Shown piece by piece: positions 1 through 9,136 of a stretch of 64,000 nucleotides of DNA. Position 1 is the stretch's first letter. The number at the start of each line of letters is the position of its first letter. The notes under the pieces are model-generated. The model saw only the letters and a program-made list of their open reading frames with translations, did not search any database and was not told the origin of the DNA. The stretch spans positions 33,330-97,329 of the forward strand of contig CAVXDY010000001.1 in the NCBI GenBank assembly GCA_963760715.1. The letters run 5' to 3'. Position numbers and translations under genes: made by a program. Source of the stretch: CAVXDY01 sp963760715 (GTDB taxonomy: Bacteria > Actinomycetota > Thermoleophilia > Miltoncostaeales > Miltoncostaeaceae).

Positions 1-1501
1 CGGTCGCCTGGTCCTGGGGCGCGGAGTTCGGGGTCACGAAGACGATGGCGACGGATTTGTCCTTGTTGAACTGCGGCTTGTCGACCTTGGCCACGTCGTC
101 CACCCCCCGAAGGGCGGCCACGATCCTCCGCGGCGCCCCGGGATCGCCGTTCACGTCGACCACGATCGGGACCGGACCGTTGAAGCCGGGTCCGAAGCCC
201 TCCGCGAGCAGGTCGTATGCGCGCCGGCTCGTCTGCCCGCTCGCCTCGGTGCCCTGGTCGGCGGCGCCCAGGCGCACCAGCGTCGAGCTCGAGGCGAGCA
301 CGAGCACGGCGAGCAGGACCACGGGGAAGACGATCTTGGCGTGGGCGCAGACGAACCGCCCCCAGCGGGCGATGAGGGTCTTCTGCCGCCCCTCCTCGGA
401 GTCGTCCACCGGCTTGAGGAAGGGCACCTTGAGCCGGTCGACCTTCGTGCCGAGCAGGGCGAGCACCGACAGGAGCAGCGAGTTGGCGATGAGCACGGTC
501 GTCAGCACGCCCAGGGCGCTGCCGACGCCCAGGATGGTCACGAACGTGAGCCCGATGAAGGCCAGCCCGGTGACCGAGATGGCGACGGTCACGCCGGCGA
601 AGATGACCGCGCGTCCCGCGGTCGCGCCGGCCTCCGCGGCCGCGTCGCGCGGCGAGAGGCCGGCGTGGAGCAGCTCCCGGAATCTGGTGACGATGAAGAG
701 CGAGTAGTCGATGCCGACGCCGAGGCCGATCATCGACACCAGGATCGGCGTGACGGTGTTGACGGTGGTCAGGCCGGCGAAGATGAACAGAAGCAGGAAG
801 GCCGTGGCCAGGGCGACGATCGCCAGGGCGATGGGGATGAGCATCGCGACGAGGGTCCGGAACACGATCAGCAGCACGATGATCGCCGCCAGCAGGCCCA
901 GCAGCTCCGACGTGCCCTGCTGGAGGGGCGGGAATTCCGCGTCGCCGTTGTACTCGACGGTCACGCCCACCGGCGCGACGGCGTTCCGGAAGAAGTCCTC
1001 CACCTTCACGACCGCGTTGCGGTCCTTGTCCTCGATCGTCTGGTCGAACTGCGCCTCGGCGTAGGCGATGCGCCCGTCCTTCGAGACCGTGGCGGGATCG
1101 AACGGATCCTTGACGTCCTCGAGCGCCGCCTTGCCGTCCACCGGCGTGTCCGACGTGGGCGCGAACTCGGTGCGCGCCTTCGCCACGGCCGCCTCGATCG
1201 CCGCCTTGCGCTGCGGCGTGTCCAGGCGCTCCCCCACCGGGGCCGCGAAGACGACGTTGAGCACGCCCCCCTGCTCGGAGGTGAACTTGCTCTCGATCAG
1301 GTCCGTCGCCTTCTGGGTGTCGGACCCGGGGATGTCGAACTCGTCCTTCAGCGAGCCGCCGATGGTGGCGACGAGGCCCACCAGCACCACGATGATGGCG
1401 ACCCATCCCAGGATCGTCCGCCAGGGGTGGTAGGCGAACCAGCGTGCGAGGCTCGCGAGGCCACCGGTGGAGCGACGTTCGTTTTCGGGGAGCCGTGCCA
1501 C
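1..1501 (-). CDS. MMPL/RND-family membrane transporter (C-terminus outside window)
   Basis: The visible 500 codons give one membrane helix (about residues 29-49), an extracytoplasmic domain, then a cluster of helices carrying GVGIDYSLFIVTRFREL, the MMPL signature, and the start of a second extracytoplasmic domain. The layout is the first half of an MmpL-type proton-driven exporter of lipids or drugs; the substrate cannot be read. The GTG start at 1501 has AAGGAGA about 7 nt upstream; an ATG at 1506 is in another frame. The gene runs off the left edge, so the second helix bundle is missing. Transcription is divergent from the methyltransferase at 1635. Confidence 0.88.
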   Translation of the reverse strand, partial: MARLPENERRSTGGLASLARWFAYHPWRTILGWVAIIVVLVGLVATIGGSLKDEFDIPGSDTQKATDLIESKFTSEQGGVLNVVFAAPVGERLDTPQRKAAIEAAVAKARTEFAPTSDTPVDGKAALEDVKDPFDPATVSKDGRIAYAEAQFDQTIEDKDRNAVVKVEDFFRNAVAPVGVTVEYNGDAEFPPLQQGTSELLGLLAAIIVLLIVFRTLVAMLIPIALAIVALATAFLLLFIFAGLTTVNTVTPILVSMIGLGVGIDYSLFIVTRFRELLHAGLSPRDAAAEAGATAGRAVIFAGVTVAISVTGLAFIGLTFVTILGVGSALGVLTTVLIANSLLLSVLALLGTKVDRLKVPFLKPVDDSEEGRQKTLIARWGRFVCAHAKIVFPVVLLAVLVLASSSTLVRLGAADQGTEASGQTSRRAYDLLAEGFGPGFNGPVPIVVDVNGDPGAPRRIVAALRGVDDVAKVDKPQFNKDKSVAIVFVTPNSAPQDQAT

Positions 1502-1634
1502 GTCATTTCTCCTTCGTCGTGCCGGTCGTCATCGGGGTGGCGCGCGGGCGGGTCGCCACCGTGCCGGGTGTCCGGCGCCGACCATCACACCATGGGCGGC
1601 CCCCGGCGGGCCAGGATGGGCGAGGATCGCTCCG

Positions 1635-2396
1635 ATGGCCGAGCCGCCCACGGAGCACCGCTTCTACGGGGACCTCGCGGCGTGGTGGCCGCTGATCTCG
1701 CCCGCGGAGGAATACGCGGAGGAGGCCGCGTTCGCGGCCACCGTGCTCGGGTCGGCGTCGATCCCCGTGCGCGAGGTGCTGGAGCTGGGGAGCGGCGGCG
1801 GCCACAACGCCGTGCACCTCAAGACGCGCTTCGCCATGACGCTCGTCGACCTCTCCGGCGAGATGCTCGAGGTGTCGCGACGGCTCAACCCGGAGTGCGA
1901 GCACCACCGCGGCGACATGCGCACGATCCGCCTGGGCCGGACCTTCGACGCGGTCTTCGTGCACGACGCCGTCGACTACATGACCCACGAGACCGACCTC
2001 GGGCGGGCGATGGCGACGGCCTTCGTGCACTGCCGCCCGGGCGGCATCGCGGTGTTCGTGCCCGATCGCACCGCGGAGACCTTCGAGCCGGGAACGGATC
2101 ACGGCGGCAGCGACGGAGCCGACGGGCGTGCCGTGCGCTACGTCGATCGGGTCTGGGACCCCGACCCCGGCGACACCTGGGTGCTCACCGAGTACGCCTT
2201 CGTGCTCCGTGACCCCGACGGGTCGGTCCGGGTGGTGCACGAGACTCACCGGACCGGGCTGTTCGGCCGCGAGACCTGGCTGCGGTTGCTCGCCGAGGCC
2301 GGCTTCGAGCCGGACGCGGTCGTCGAGGAGACCACCGAGGACCGCGCGCCGCGCGTGATGTTCGTGGGCCGCCGGCTCAGGAAGCGTCCTCCCTGA
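1635..2396 (+). CDS. class I SAM-dependent methyltransferase
   Basis: A 253-residue protein with a Rossmann methyltransferase fold. Motif I is VLELGSGGGHNAVHL near residue 45, followed by an acidic second strand (LVDLSGEML), the HRGDMRTIRL region and a post-motif strand FDAVFVHDAVDY. It resembles small-molecule methyltransferases of the UbiE/Methyltransf_25 type; the substrate is unknown. The ATG at 1635 is preceded by GAGG about 9 nt upstream; the frame is open further upstream, but that part has no domain content. The 3' end overlaps the convergent VOC gene by 20 bp. Confidence 0.8.
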   Translation: MAEPPTEHRFYGDLAAWWPLISPAEEYAEEAAFAATVLGSASIPVREVLELGSGGGHNAVHLKTRFAMTLVDLSGEMLEVSRRLNPECEHHRGDMRTIRLGRTFDAVFVHDAVDYMTHETDLGRAMATAFVHCRPGGIAVFVPDRTAETFEPGTDHGGSDGADGRAVRYVDRVWDPDPGDTWVLTEYAFVLRDPDGSVRVVHETHRTGLFGRETWLRLLAEAGFEPDAVVEETTEDRAPRVMFVGRRLRKRPP

Positions 2397-2817
2397 GGAC
2401 GGACAGCACGTTCCCGGCGGGGTCCGTGAACCACGCGATGTCGGGCCCGGGCGGTCCGCGGTGGATGAACCTCTCGTCCTGCTCGAACTGCGGGTAGCGC
2501 TCCATCCGGACGCCGGCGGCCGTCAGCTCCTCCACGGCACCGTCGATGTCGTCCACCGGGAAGTTGAGGATGGTGAACGTGGCGGGCGCGTGGTCGGCCT
2601 TCGGATACACGGTCACCATCGCTCCGCCGCCGAGGCGCAGCTGCAGCAGGCCATCGAGGTCGGAGACCTCCAGGCCGAGCGTGCCGCCGTAGAACTCCCG
2701 GGCCCGGTCGATGTCGTCCACCGAGAAGCCGGAGAATGCGGGGATGGTGGTGAACAATTGCCCGCCTTCGCTGTGGATCGGTTCAGAGAGTGGACTGCGG
2801 GGGACGCCGAGACTCAC
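2377..2817 (-). CDS. VOC/glyoxalase-fold protein
   Basis: The protein contains one vicinal-oxygen-chelate module: FSGFSVDDIDRAREFYGG, the TLGLEV strand, a central beta-alpha-beta unit, and a C-terminal DIAWFTDPAGNVLSVL ending typical of the family. Such proteins bind a metal or small ligand and include lyases, dioxygenases and resistance proteins; no specific reaction can be assigned. The GTG at 2817 overlaps the stop of the upstream ECF sigma gene (GTGA junction), which decides the start; a TTG at 2757 would give a shorter 126-residue form beginning right at the domain. It is the third gene of a DGPF-ECF-VOC operon. Confidence 0.72.
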   Translation of the reverse strand: MSLGVPRSPLSEPIHSEGGQLFTTIPAFSGFSVDDIDRAREFYGGTLGLEVSDLDGLLQLRLGGGAMVTVYPKADHAPATFTILNFPVDDIDGAVEELTAAGVRMERYPQFEQDERFIHRGPPGPDIAWFTDPAGNVLSVLREDAS

Positions 2818-4090
2818 CGGTCGTTGGTCGACAGCGCCGCGGCCCGGTCGAGCAGGAGCCGCCGCTCGCGGACGTTCTGGGTCAGGAGCGCCGCGCGCTC
2901 GAACTCGGCCCGCGCCTCGGCGCGGCGGCCGAGCCTGGCGAGCAGGTCGCGCGCGCACGCTGGGCAGCAGGTGGTAGCCGCGCGAGCGCCGGCTCGGACG
3001 ATCAGCTCGTCGACCAGCTCGAGCCCCTCGGCCGGGCCGAACGCCATCGCGACGGCCACGGCGCGGTTGAGCTCCACGACGGGCGACGGCGTGAGCTGCG
3101 CCAGCGCGTCGTAGAGCGCCGCGATGCGCTCCCAGTCGGTCTCCCCGGCCGTGCGCGCCCGGGCGTGGCACGCGGCGATCGCGGCCTGCAGCGCGTAGGG
3201 GCCCCGCGCGCCGCCCAGGTCCTCGGCGCGCTCCAGCGCCACCAGGCCGCGGCCGATGAGCACGCGATCCCAGCGGGCGCGGTCCTGATCGAGCAGCAGC
3301 ACGGGATCACCCGACGGTCGACCCGCGCGCGCGAGCGCGAGGCCTGGATCTCCATCAGCGCCACGAGGCCGTGGACCTCGGGCTCGGCGGGCGCCAGCTC
3401 GGCCAGGATCCGGCCGAGGCGCAGCGCGTCGTCGCACAGCTCGGGCCGCATCCAGTCGTCGCCCGCGGTGGCCGAGTAGCCCTCGTTGAAGATCAGGTAG
3501 ACGACCTCGAGCACGGACGCCAGGCGCGGCGCGCAGCTCCTCGCCGCCCGGGACCTCGAACGGCACCCGGGCCTCGGAGAGCGTGCGCTTCGCGCGGACG
3601 ATCCGCTGGGCGACGGTCGGCTCCGGCACGAGGAACGCCCGGGCGATCTCCGCGGTCGTCAGGCCCGCCGAGCAGCCGCAGCGTCAGCGCGACGCGCGCG
3701 TCCGTGGAGAGGACCGGGTGGCAGGCGTGAACATCAGCGCGCAGAAGGTCGTCGCCGCACGTCGTCGTCGATCGCGGCGTCGAGCTCGTCTGCGGTCATC
3801 TCCTGCCGCACCTCCATCTCGCGCCCCAGCTCCTCGTGCTTGCGCTCGAACAGCGCGCTGCGGCGGAACCGGTCGATGGCGCGGTGCTTCGCGGTGGCCA
3901 TGAGCCAGGCGCCCGGGTTGTCCGGGACGCCCGACTCGGGCCAGCGCTCCAGGGCCGCGACGAGGGCATCCTGCGCGAGATCCTCGGCGAGGCCCACGTC
4001 GCGCACCATCCGCGCGAGCCCGGCGATGAGCCGGGCCGACTCGATCCGCCAGACCGCGTCGATCGCACGGTGCGCGTCGGAGGTCGTCAC
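2814..4090 (-). pseudogene. ECF sigma factor (ECF42-like, with C-terminal TPR-like region), disrupted by multiple frameshifts
   Basis: Reading across three frames reconstructs one continuous protein: sigma region 2 (WRIESARLIAGLARMVRDVG, EDLAQDALVAALERWP), region 4 (TVAQRIVRAKRTL), then the long C-terminal extension (LEVVYLIFNEGYSATAGDDW, LLLDQDRARWDRVLIGRG, SPVVELNRAVAVAMA) characteristic of ECF42-type sigma factors. At least seven single-base indels interrupt it, near 3757, 3738, 3725, 3665, 3528, 3317, 2985 and 2953. I see no nonsense substitution in the reconstructed frame. The GTG start at 4090 lies 16 nt after the DGPF gene and the stop overlaps the VOC start, so operon architecture is intact. 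It is either a freshly decayed gene or a patch of poor sequence. Confidence 0.8.
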
Positions 4091-4106
4091 GTCGCCGGCC
4101 GGGTGG

Positions 4107-4526
4107 CTAATGCCGATCGGCGATCTGCGCGCGCATCCGCTCCTCGGCCGCCCGCGCCTCGGGGGTGAACTCGGGGCCGAAGTCCTCCGCCTCGAACACC
4201 TGCCGCACCTCGATCTCGGTGCCGCCGTCGAAGGGGGCCCGCTTCATCCACTCGATGACATCGTCCCTCGACTTGACCTGGAGCAGCCAGAATCCGGCGA
4301 TCAGCTCCTTGGTCTCGGCGAAGGGGCCGTCGGTGACGGTCCTCTCCTTGCCCGAGAACTTGATGCGCACGCCCTTCGAGCTCGGGTGGAGCCCCTCGCC
4401 CGCGAGCAGCACGCCGGCCTTCACCAGCTCCTCGTTGAACTTCCCCATCTCGGTGAGGATCTCCTCCGCGGGCATGACCCCCGCCTCGGAGTTCTCGTCG
4501 GCCTTCACCAGGACCATGAACCGCAT
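4107..4526 (-). CDS. YCII-related DGPF-domain protein
   Basis: A 139-residue ferredoxin-like alpha/beta protein beginning MRFMVLVKADENSEAG and carrying the name-giving motif TDGPFAETKELIAGFW near residue 65. DGPF proteins are small YCII-fold proteins almost always encoded beside ECF42 sigma factors; their biochemical role is unsettled. The ATG has GGAGA about 6 nt upstream. It is the first gene of an operon followed 16 nt later by the sigma gene and then a VOC gene, which matches the known ECF42 neighbourhood. Confidence 0.88.
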   Translation of the reverse strand: MRFMVLVKADENSEAGVMPAEEILTEMGKFNEELVKAGVLLAGEGLHPSSKGVRIKFSGKERTVTDGPFAETKELIAGFWLLQVKSRDDVIEWMKRAPFDGGTEIEVRQVFEAEDFGPEFTPEARAAEERMRAQIADRH

Positions 4527-4733
4527 GTCGTGTCTCCTTCGTTTCCCTGGGATCTCGGAGCCGGCGGAAGCGGGCCCTCACTCGGACGACGATCGGCGGC
4601 CTGAGAGATCGACATGGGATTCTGAGTTTCCTTCTTCCCCGTCGGCGGGTCCCGCGAACACGGAGCCCGTGGGGTCAGTTTGCAGGCCCGGAGGCCGATA
4701 GGCGGAGCAGAGCCCATCCGTGGAGAGGCGCGC

Positions 4734-7700
4734 ATGCCGGCGAGGAGCAGGACGCCCCGAAGGAGCGCCGAGCAGATCGTCGGGGCCGCGGCCGCGAGCC
4801 TCGGCGACGCCCCCGACCTCGCGGCGGTTCTCGAGGGCATCGCGGCCGCGGCCTGCACGGCGCTCGGGGCCGATCGTGCCACCTGCTACGCATACGACGT
4901 GGAGACCGGGGTCGTCTCCGCGGTCTACACGACGGAGAACGACCCGAAGCGGCGGGCGTTCCTGGAACGCACCGTCGGCATGGGCGCGGGTCAGCTCCCG
5001 ATCTGGAACCTCCAGCTCGCCCGGTCCGACCCGCTGCTGGTCGTGGAGGACGCCGGCAACGACCCGGCGGTGCCCGCGGCACTCGCCGCCCGGCTCGGCT
5101 CGGGGGCCTTCGTCGGCGTGCGTCTCGAGCACCTCTCCGTGCGGTCCGGGGAGAGCCCGGCCCTCCTCGGGACGCTCTTCTGCAGCTACGCGGCCCCGCG
5201 GCGCTTCTCGGAGACCGAGCGCCAGGCGGCACGTGGGCTCGCCGCCGTCGCCGCGCTGGCCCTGGCGAACGCCCGCCTGCAGGCCGAGACCGTTCTCAGC
5301 CTCGCCGCCGCCTCGGCCGCCTCCGAGATCATCCAGCGCCAGCGCGACTACTCGGCGGCGCTCGTCGCCTCGATGCAAGACGGGCTGACGGTCGTCTCCC
5401 CCGAGGGCCGGCTGGTGGAGGTGAGCCCGAGCCTCTGCCGGATGACCGGTTTCGCCGCGGACGAGCTCATCGGCCGGGAGGCTCCCTTCCCCTACTGGCC
5501 GGAGTCCAGTCCGGAAGGCATCGAGCGCGGTCTCCGTCGCATCCGTGAGACCGGTCCCGTGGAGTGGGACCTGGACTTCCGTCGCAAGAACGGAGACCGC
5601 TTCCCGGTCATCCTCGCCGGCTCTCTCATGCGCGGGCAGGACGACGAGGTGATCGGCTACCTCGGGACCGTTAAGGACATCACCGACCGCAAGCGGGCGG
5701 AGCGGAGGCTTCGGGGGAGCCTGGCGGAGAACCAGGCGCTCGCCGCCGAGCAGGCCGCACTGCGGCGGGTGGCGACGGCCGTGGCCGGGGAGGCCCCCCC
5801 GGAGGAGGTGTTCGCACTGGTGGCGCGCGAGGCGGGGGTCCTCCTGGGCGCCGCGGCGGGGGTGGTCGCGAGGTTCGGCCCCCAGCACGGCATCGTCATG
5901 GGCACGTGGGCCGCGGGCGGCGCGCCGAGCCCGGAGGTGGGCGTCGTCGTGCCGCTGAGCGGCGAGAGCGCCACCGCCCGGGTCTCTCGGAGCGGCGAGC
6001 CGGAGCGGATGGACGACTACGTCGGCCTGGACGAGGCAACGGGGAAGCTGATCACCGGAATGCCATATCAGAGCGGCGTGGCGGCCCCGATCAGGGTCGG
6101 TCCGCGCATGTGGGGCGCGATCAGCGCCCTCACCAGCCTCCCCGAGCCTCTTCCGGCGGGGGCCGAGCTGCGGCTGGCGAGCTTCGCCGAGCTCGTGGGG
6201 GTGGGGGTCGCGAACGCCGAGGCCCGTGCGAGGCTCGCGGTCCAGGCCGCCACCGATCCCCTGACCGGGCTCGCCAACCACCGCGTCTTCTTCGAGCGGC
6301 TCCACGCCGACGTCGAGCGGGCCCGCCGCCACGACCGCCCGCTCAGCCTGGTGATCATCGACCTGGACTTCTTCAAGCTCGTCAACGACTCCCACGGCCA
6401 TCCCACCGGAGACCGGGTGCTCGTGGAGGTCGCCGACCGGCTGCGCGCGCTGACCCGCGCCGAGGACACGCTGGCCCGGGTCGGCGGCGAGGAGTTCGCC
6501 TGGCTCCTGCCCGAGAGCGACGTCCACGCGGCGTGGGCGGCCGCGGAGCGGGCCCGGCTCGCGATCGCCACCATGCCCTTCGCGGGGGCCGGCTGGGTGA
6601 CGATGTCGGCGGGGATCGCCGGGCTCACACCCGGCGGCAGCGTCAACGACCTCGTCCACGCCGCGGATGCCGCCCTCTACTGGGCCAAGGCCGAGGGGCG
6701 CGATGCCTGCGTGCCCTATTCGCCCGAGCACGAGCAGGGCCTCGGCGGCCTCCCGTCGGGTGCGTCGGCACGGCTCGCGCTGAGCGTCAACCGGCTGCTC
6801 GCCATGGTGCGGGAGCAGCTCGGCCTGACCGTCGCGGCGGTCGGAGAGTTCACCGAGGGCCGGGAGGTGTGGCGCTACCTGGACGGCGACGGGCACACGT
6901 TCGGCATGCATGTCGGAGAGGGTCGCCCGTTGGAGGAGACCTACTGCCGGAGGGTGGTCGAGGGAGAGCTGCCGAACCTCGTGCGCGACACCCGCCGCGA
7001 GGAGCGCACGCGCGACCTCCCGATCACCACCGAGTCGGGGGTCGGGGCCTACATCGGGGTGCCCATCACGCTCCCCGGCGGCGAGTCCTACGGAATGCTG
7101 TGCTGCCTGAGTCCGCGTGCGGAGCCCGCCCTCGGCGCCGGCGAGGTGGGCCTGCTGCGCATCGTCGCGGGCATGCTGGGCGAGGAACTGGACCGCGAGC
7201 AGCGCGACGGCCAGACCCGCCAGCGCCAGCGGGAGAGCATCGTGAAGGTGCTCGAGGACGACGCGATCACCATCGTCCTGCAGCCCATCGTCGAGCTGGC
7301 CACGGGCCAGGTGGTGGCCGCCGAGGCCCTGAGCCGCTTCGGCGACGAGCCGCGCCGCTCACCCGACCTCTGGTTCGCCGAGGCGGAGGCCGTGGGGCTC
7401 GGGCTGGAGCTCGAACTGGCGGCCATCCGAGCGGCCCTGATGCACCTGGACGCGCTGCCGGCGGGCGTGCGCCTGTCGGTCAACGTCTCCCCCGCGACGC
7501 TGCTGTCGCCCGACCTCGCGGAGGTCCTCGCCGCCGCCCCCGGCGAGCGCCTGGCCGTCGAGCTCACCGAGCACGCGCCGGTCGCGGACTACCTGGCCCT
7601 CGAGACGGCGATGGCCGGAACACGGTCGCGCGGGGTGCAGTTCATGATCGACGACGCCGGCGCGGGCTTCTCGAGCCTCAGGCACGTCCTCGGGCTGCAC

Positions 7701-7976
7701 CCGGACGCGATCAAGCTCGACCTGGCCCTCACGCGCGACATCGACACCGACCCCGTGCGGCGCGCCCTCGCCGCGTCGCTCGTGGCCTTCGCCCGCGAGA
7801 TCGGGGCCACGATCGTGGCCGAGGGCATCGAGACGCGCGGTGAGCTGGAGACCCTGCGCGCGCTGGGGGTCACCCATGGCCAGGGCTACTACCTGGCCCG
7901 CCCAGGGCCCGGCCCCGTGCCGCGGCGAATCGCCCTGGCCGGCGCGGCGACGGCGACGGCGACCGCGAGCGCCTGA
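4734..7976 (+). CDS. GAF-PAS-GAF-GGDEF-GAF-EAL cyclic-di-GMP signalling protein
   Basis: A 1080-residue soluble protein. Domains in order: GAF (about 15-190), PAS (205-330, ending GYLGTVKDITDRKRAE), GAF (340-510), GGDEF (515-680), GAF (700-850) and EAL (860-1065). The cyclase site is GGEEF with RAED placed as an I-site just upstream, so the diguanylate cyclase should be active and product-inhibited. The EAL domain keeps the AEALSRF motif, a VNVS Asn, LTEH Glu, IDDAGAGFSSL, IKLD, IVAEGIET and the QGYYLARP Gln, so phosphodiesterase residues are intact. Start ATG 4734 has GGAGAGG 5 nt upstream; an upstream ATG at 4680 is in frame but without a site. No transmembrane segment is seen, so it senses cytoplasmic cues. 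Confidence 0.9.
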   Translation: MPARSRTPRRSAEQIVGAAAASLGDAPDLAAVLEGIAAAACTALGADRATCYAYDVETGVVSAVYTTENDPKRRAFLERTVGMGAGQLPIWNLQLARSDPLLVVEDAGNDPAVPAALAARLGSGAFVGVRLEHLSVRSGESPALLGTLFCSYAAPRRFSETERQAARGLAAVAALALANARLQAETVLSLAAASAASEIIQRQRDYSAALVASMQDGLTVVSPEGRLVEVSPSLCRMTGFAADELIGREAPFPYWPESSPEGIERGLRRIRETGPVEWDLDFRRKNGDRFPVILAGSLMRGQDDEVIGYLGTVKDITDRKRAERRLRGSLAENQALAAEQAALRRVATAVAGEAPPEEVFALVAREAGVLLGAAAGVVARFGPQHGIVMGTWAAGGAPSPEVGVVVPLSGESATARVSRSGEPERMDDYVGLDEATGKLITGMPYQSGVAAPIRVGPRMWGAISALTSLPEPLPAGAELRLASFAELVGVGVANAEARARLAVQAATDPLTGLANHRVFFERLHADVERARRHDRPLSLVIIDLDFFKLVNDSHGHPTGDRVLVEVADRLRALTRAEDTLARVGGEEFAWLLPESDVHAAWAAAERARLAIATMPFAGAGWVTMSAGIAGLTPGGSVNDLVHAADAALYWAKAEGRDACVPYSPEHEQGLGGLPSGASARLALSVNRLLAMVREQLGLTVAAVGEFTEGREVWRYLDGDGHTFGMHVGEGRPLEETYCRRVVEGELPNLVRDTRREERTRDLPITTESGVGAYIGVPITLPGGESYGMLCCLSPRAEPALGAGEVGLLRIVAGMLGEELDREQRDGQTRQRQRESIVKVLEDDAITIVLQPIVELATGQVVAAEALSRFGDEPRRSPDLWFAEAEAVGLGLELELAAIRAALMHLDALPAGVRLSVNVSPATLLSPDLAEVLAAAPGERLAVELTEHAPVADYLALETAMAGTRSRGVQFMIDDAGAGFSSLRHVLGLHPDAIKLDLALTRDIDTDPVRRALAASLVAFAREIGATIVAEGIETRGELETLRALGVTHGQGYYLARPGPGPVPRRIALAGAATATATASA

Positions 7977-8734
7977 CCTCGGTACGTCCCGGCAGCAGGC
8001 CCGCGACGCCGAGCCCGGCCAGGGCCACGACCGCACCCGCGATCGCGTCGAGCAGGTAGTGGTTGCCCGTCGCCGTGACGGCGAGGACCATCATCGCGGG
8101 GTGCATCAGGCCCAGCCCCTTCAGGCGCCCCGGCAGGACGCGCCAGGCGGCGATGCCGATCAGTAGGCTCCACCCCACGTGCATGCTCGGCATGGCGGCG
8201 TAGGGGTTGAACCGGATCCCGGCGAACGAGCCGCTGTCGTGCCCGCCGGACAGCCCGACCCAGTCGGAGATGCCGAGGCCGGCGATCATCCGCGGGGGCG
8301 CGACGGGGAACGTGAGGTGCACCACGGCGGCCATGCCGATCGAGCAGAGGAGCGCCGTGCGCAGCGAGCGGTAGACGTCGCGGCGCCTCCACGCCAGCCA
8401 CACCAGCGCGGTCAGGATCAGCGGCGCGAAGCCCAGCATGTAGTAGGTCGAACAGGAGCGGCTCGGCCGGATGCAGCGCGCTCTGGGCGTCGGCCTCCTG
8501 GGACAGCCCCACGGCGCGCTCGGCGCCGATCACGTGATGCGCGTTGCGGAACGCCCGGGACTCGCCGGCGATCGCGATCGCGCGAAGCCCGAGGTACGCG
8601 CCGTAGACCGCGGCCCACAGCACCAGCTCGCCGGCGATGAAGCGGGCGTTGGGAGAGATGCGGTCGGTCCACCGCCGATCGCGGGGGATCACCACCCCGG
8701 AGCGGCGGGCGCTTCCCAACAGGATCTGCGGCAT
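7870..8734 (-). pseudogene. PAP2/AUR1-like membrane phosphatase, frameshifted
   Basis: The product spans two frames. The first covers an N-terminal helix (ELVLWAAVYGAYLGLRAIAI) and the sequence up to LHPAEPLLFD; the second covers MLGFAPLILTALVWLAW, FPVAPPRM, AAMPSMHVGW and ATGNHYLLDAIAG. PSMH and HYLLD are the two catalytic-histidine motifs of the PAP2 superfamily, and the spacing is that of inositolphosphotransferase/AUR1-like members. One extra base at about 8446-8447 breaks the frame between FD and YYMLGF. The ATG at 8734 has GAGAGGGG upstream. The 3' end runs 107 bp into the opposing GGDEF/EAL gene, so its last 35 or so residues are unlikely to be conserved. Sequencing error is as likely as decay. 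Confidence 0.72.
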
Positions 8735-8868
8735 CTCGGAACCCCTCTCGCCATCGCTTCCCGGCGCCCCGGAACGGGCGTCCGTCGGCACGGCGCCACT
8801 CCACCAGCGGTGTCTTACCCAGCTCTCACGGGGCGCTCACGAGCCGCAGGGGGTCCGGCCCGGATGGC

Positions 8869-8874
8869 TAGGGT
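8869..8874 (+). promoter_or_regulatory. -10 element TAGGGT, leaderless arrangement
   Basis: TAGGGT lies exactly 6 nt before the GTG at 8881, so transcription should begin at the start codon. No TTGACA-like -35 is evident. It belongs to a window-wide set of such elements. Confidence 0.5.
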
Positions 8875-8880
8875 TCGGGT

Positions 8881-9132
8881 GTGACCGAGAAGCTCTACGC
8901 GATCATCCACGCGGCGGACAACGACACGATCTGGCGCTGGCAGACCGGCCGGAAGGCCCGTTTCGTCGAGTACGGCGGCTACCACCGCGCCAAGGAGCTG
9001 GCCGACGCGGCGGGCTCGATCCTGGCGCTCTGGGGCTCCCAGTACGGCCAGCACGGCGCCCCCGGGGACGCCCAGGAGGAGACCATCCTGCGGGCCGTTC
9101 AGGACGCGCAGGACCGGGCCTCCCAGCACTAG
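8881..9132 (+). CDS. small hypothetical protein
   Basis: An 83-residue soluble protein starting with GTG, opening TEKLYAIIHAADNDTIWRWQ and ending in an acidic-to-basic helix. No recognised domain or motif; it is rich in Trp and Ala and has neither a signal peptide nor a membrane segment. A TAGGGT -10 element 6 nt upstream and consistent high-G+C third positions support real coding. It ends 4 nt before the convergent fetB stop. Confidence 0.6.
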   Translation: MTEKLYAIIHAADNDTIWRWQTGRKARFVEYGGYHRAKELADAAGSILALWGSQYGQHGAPGDAQEETILRAVQDAQDRASQH

Positions 9133-9136
9133 CCCG

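Noticed and set aside
341..2212. 623-codon plus-strand open frame across the MMPL gene and the methyltransferase
   Set aside because: Antisense and out of frame to two clear protein families, with Arg/Gly/Asp-rich low-complexity translation.
4578..6911. 777-codon open frame on the minus strand opposite the GGDEF/EAL gene
   Set aside because: Low-complexity Arg/Gly/Ala/Pro composition with no motif; it mirrors the plus-strand codons and is a by-product of very high G+C.
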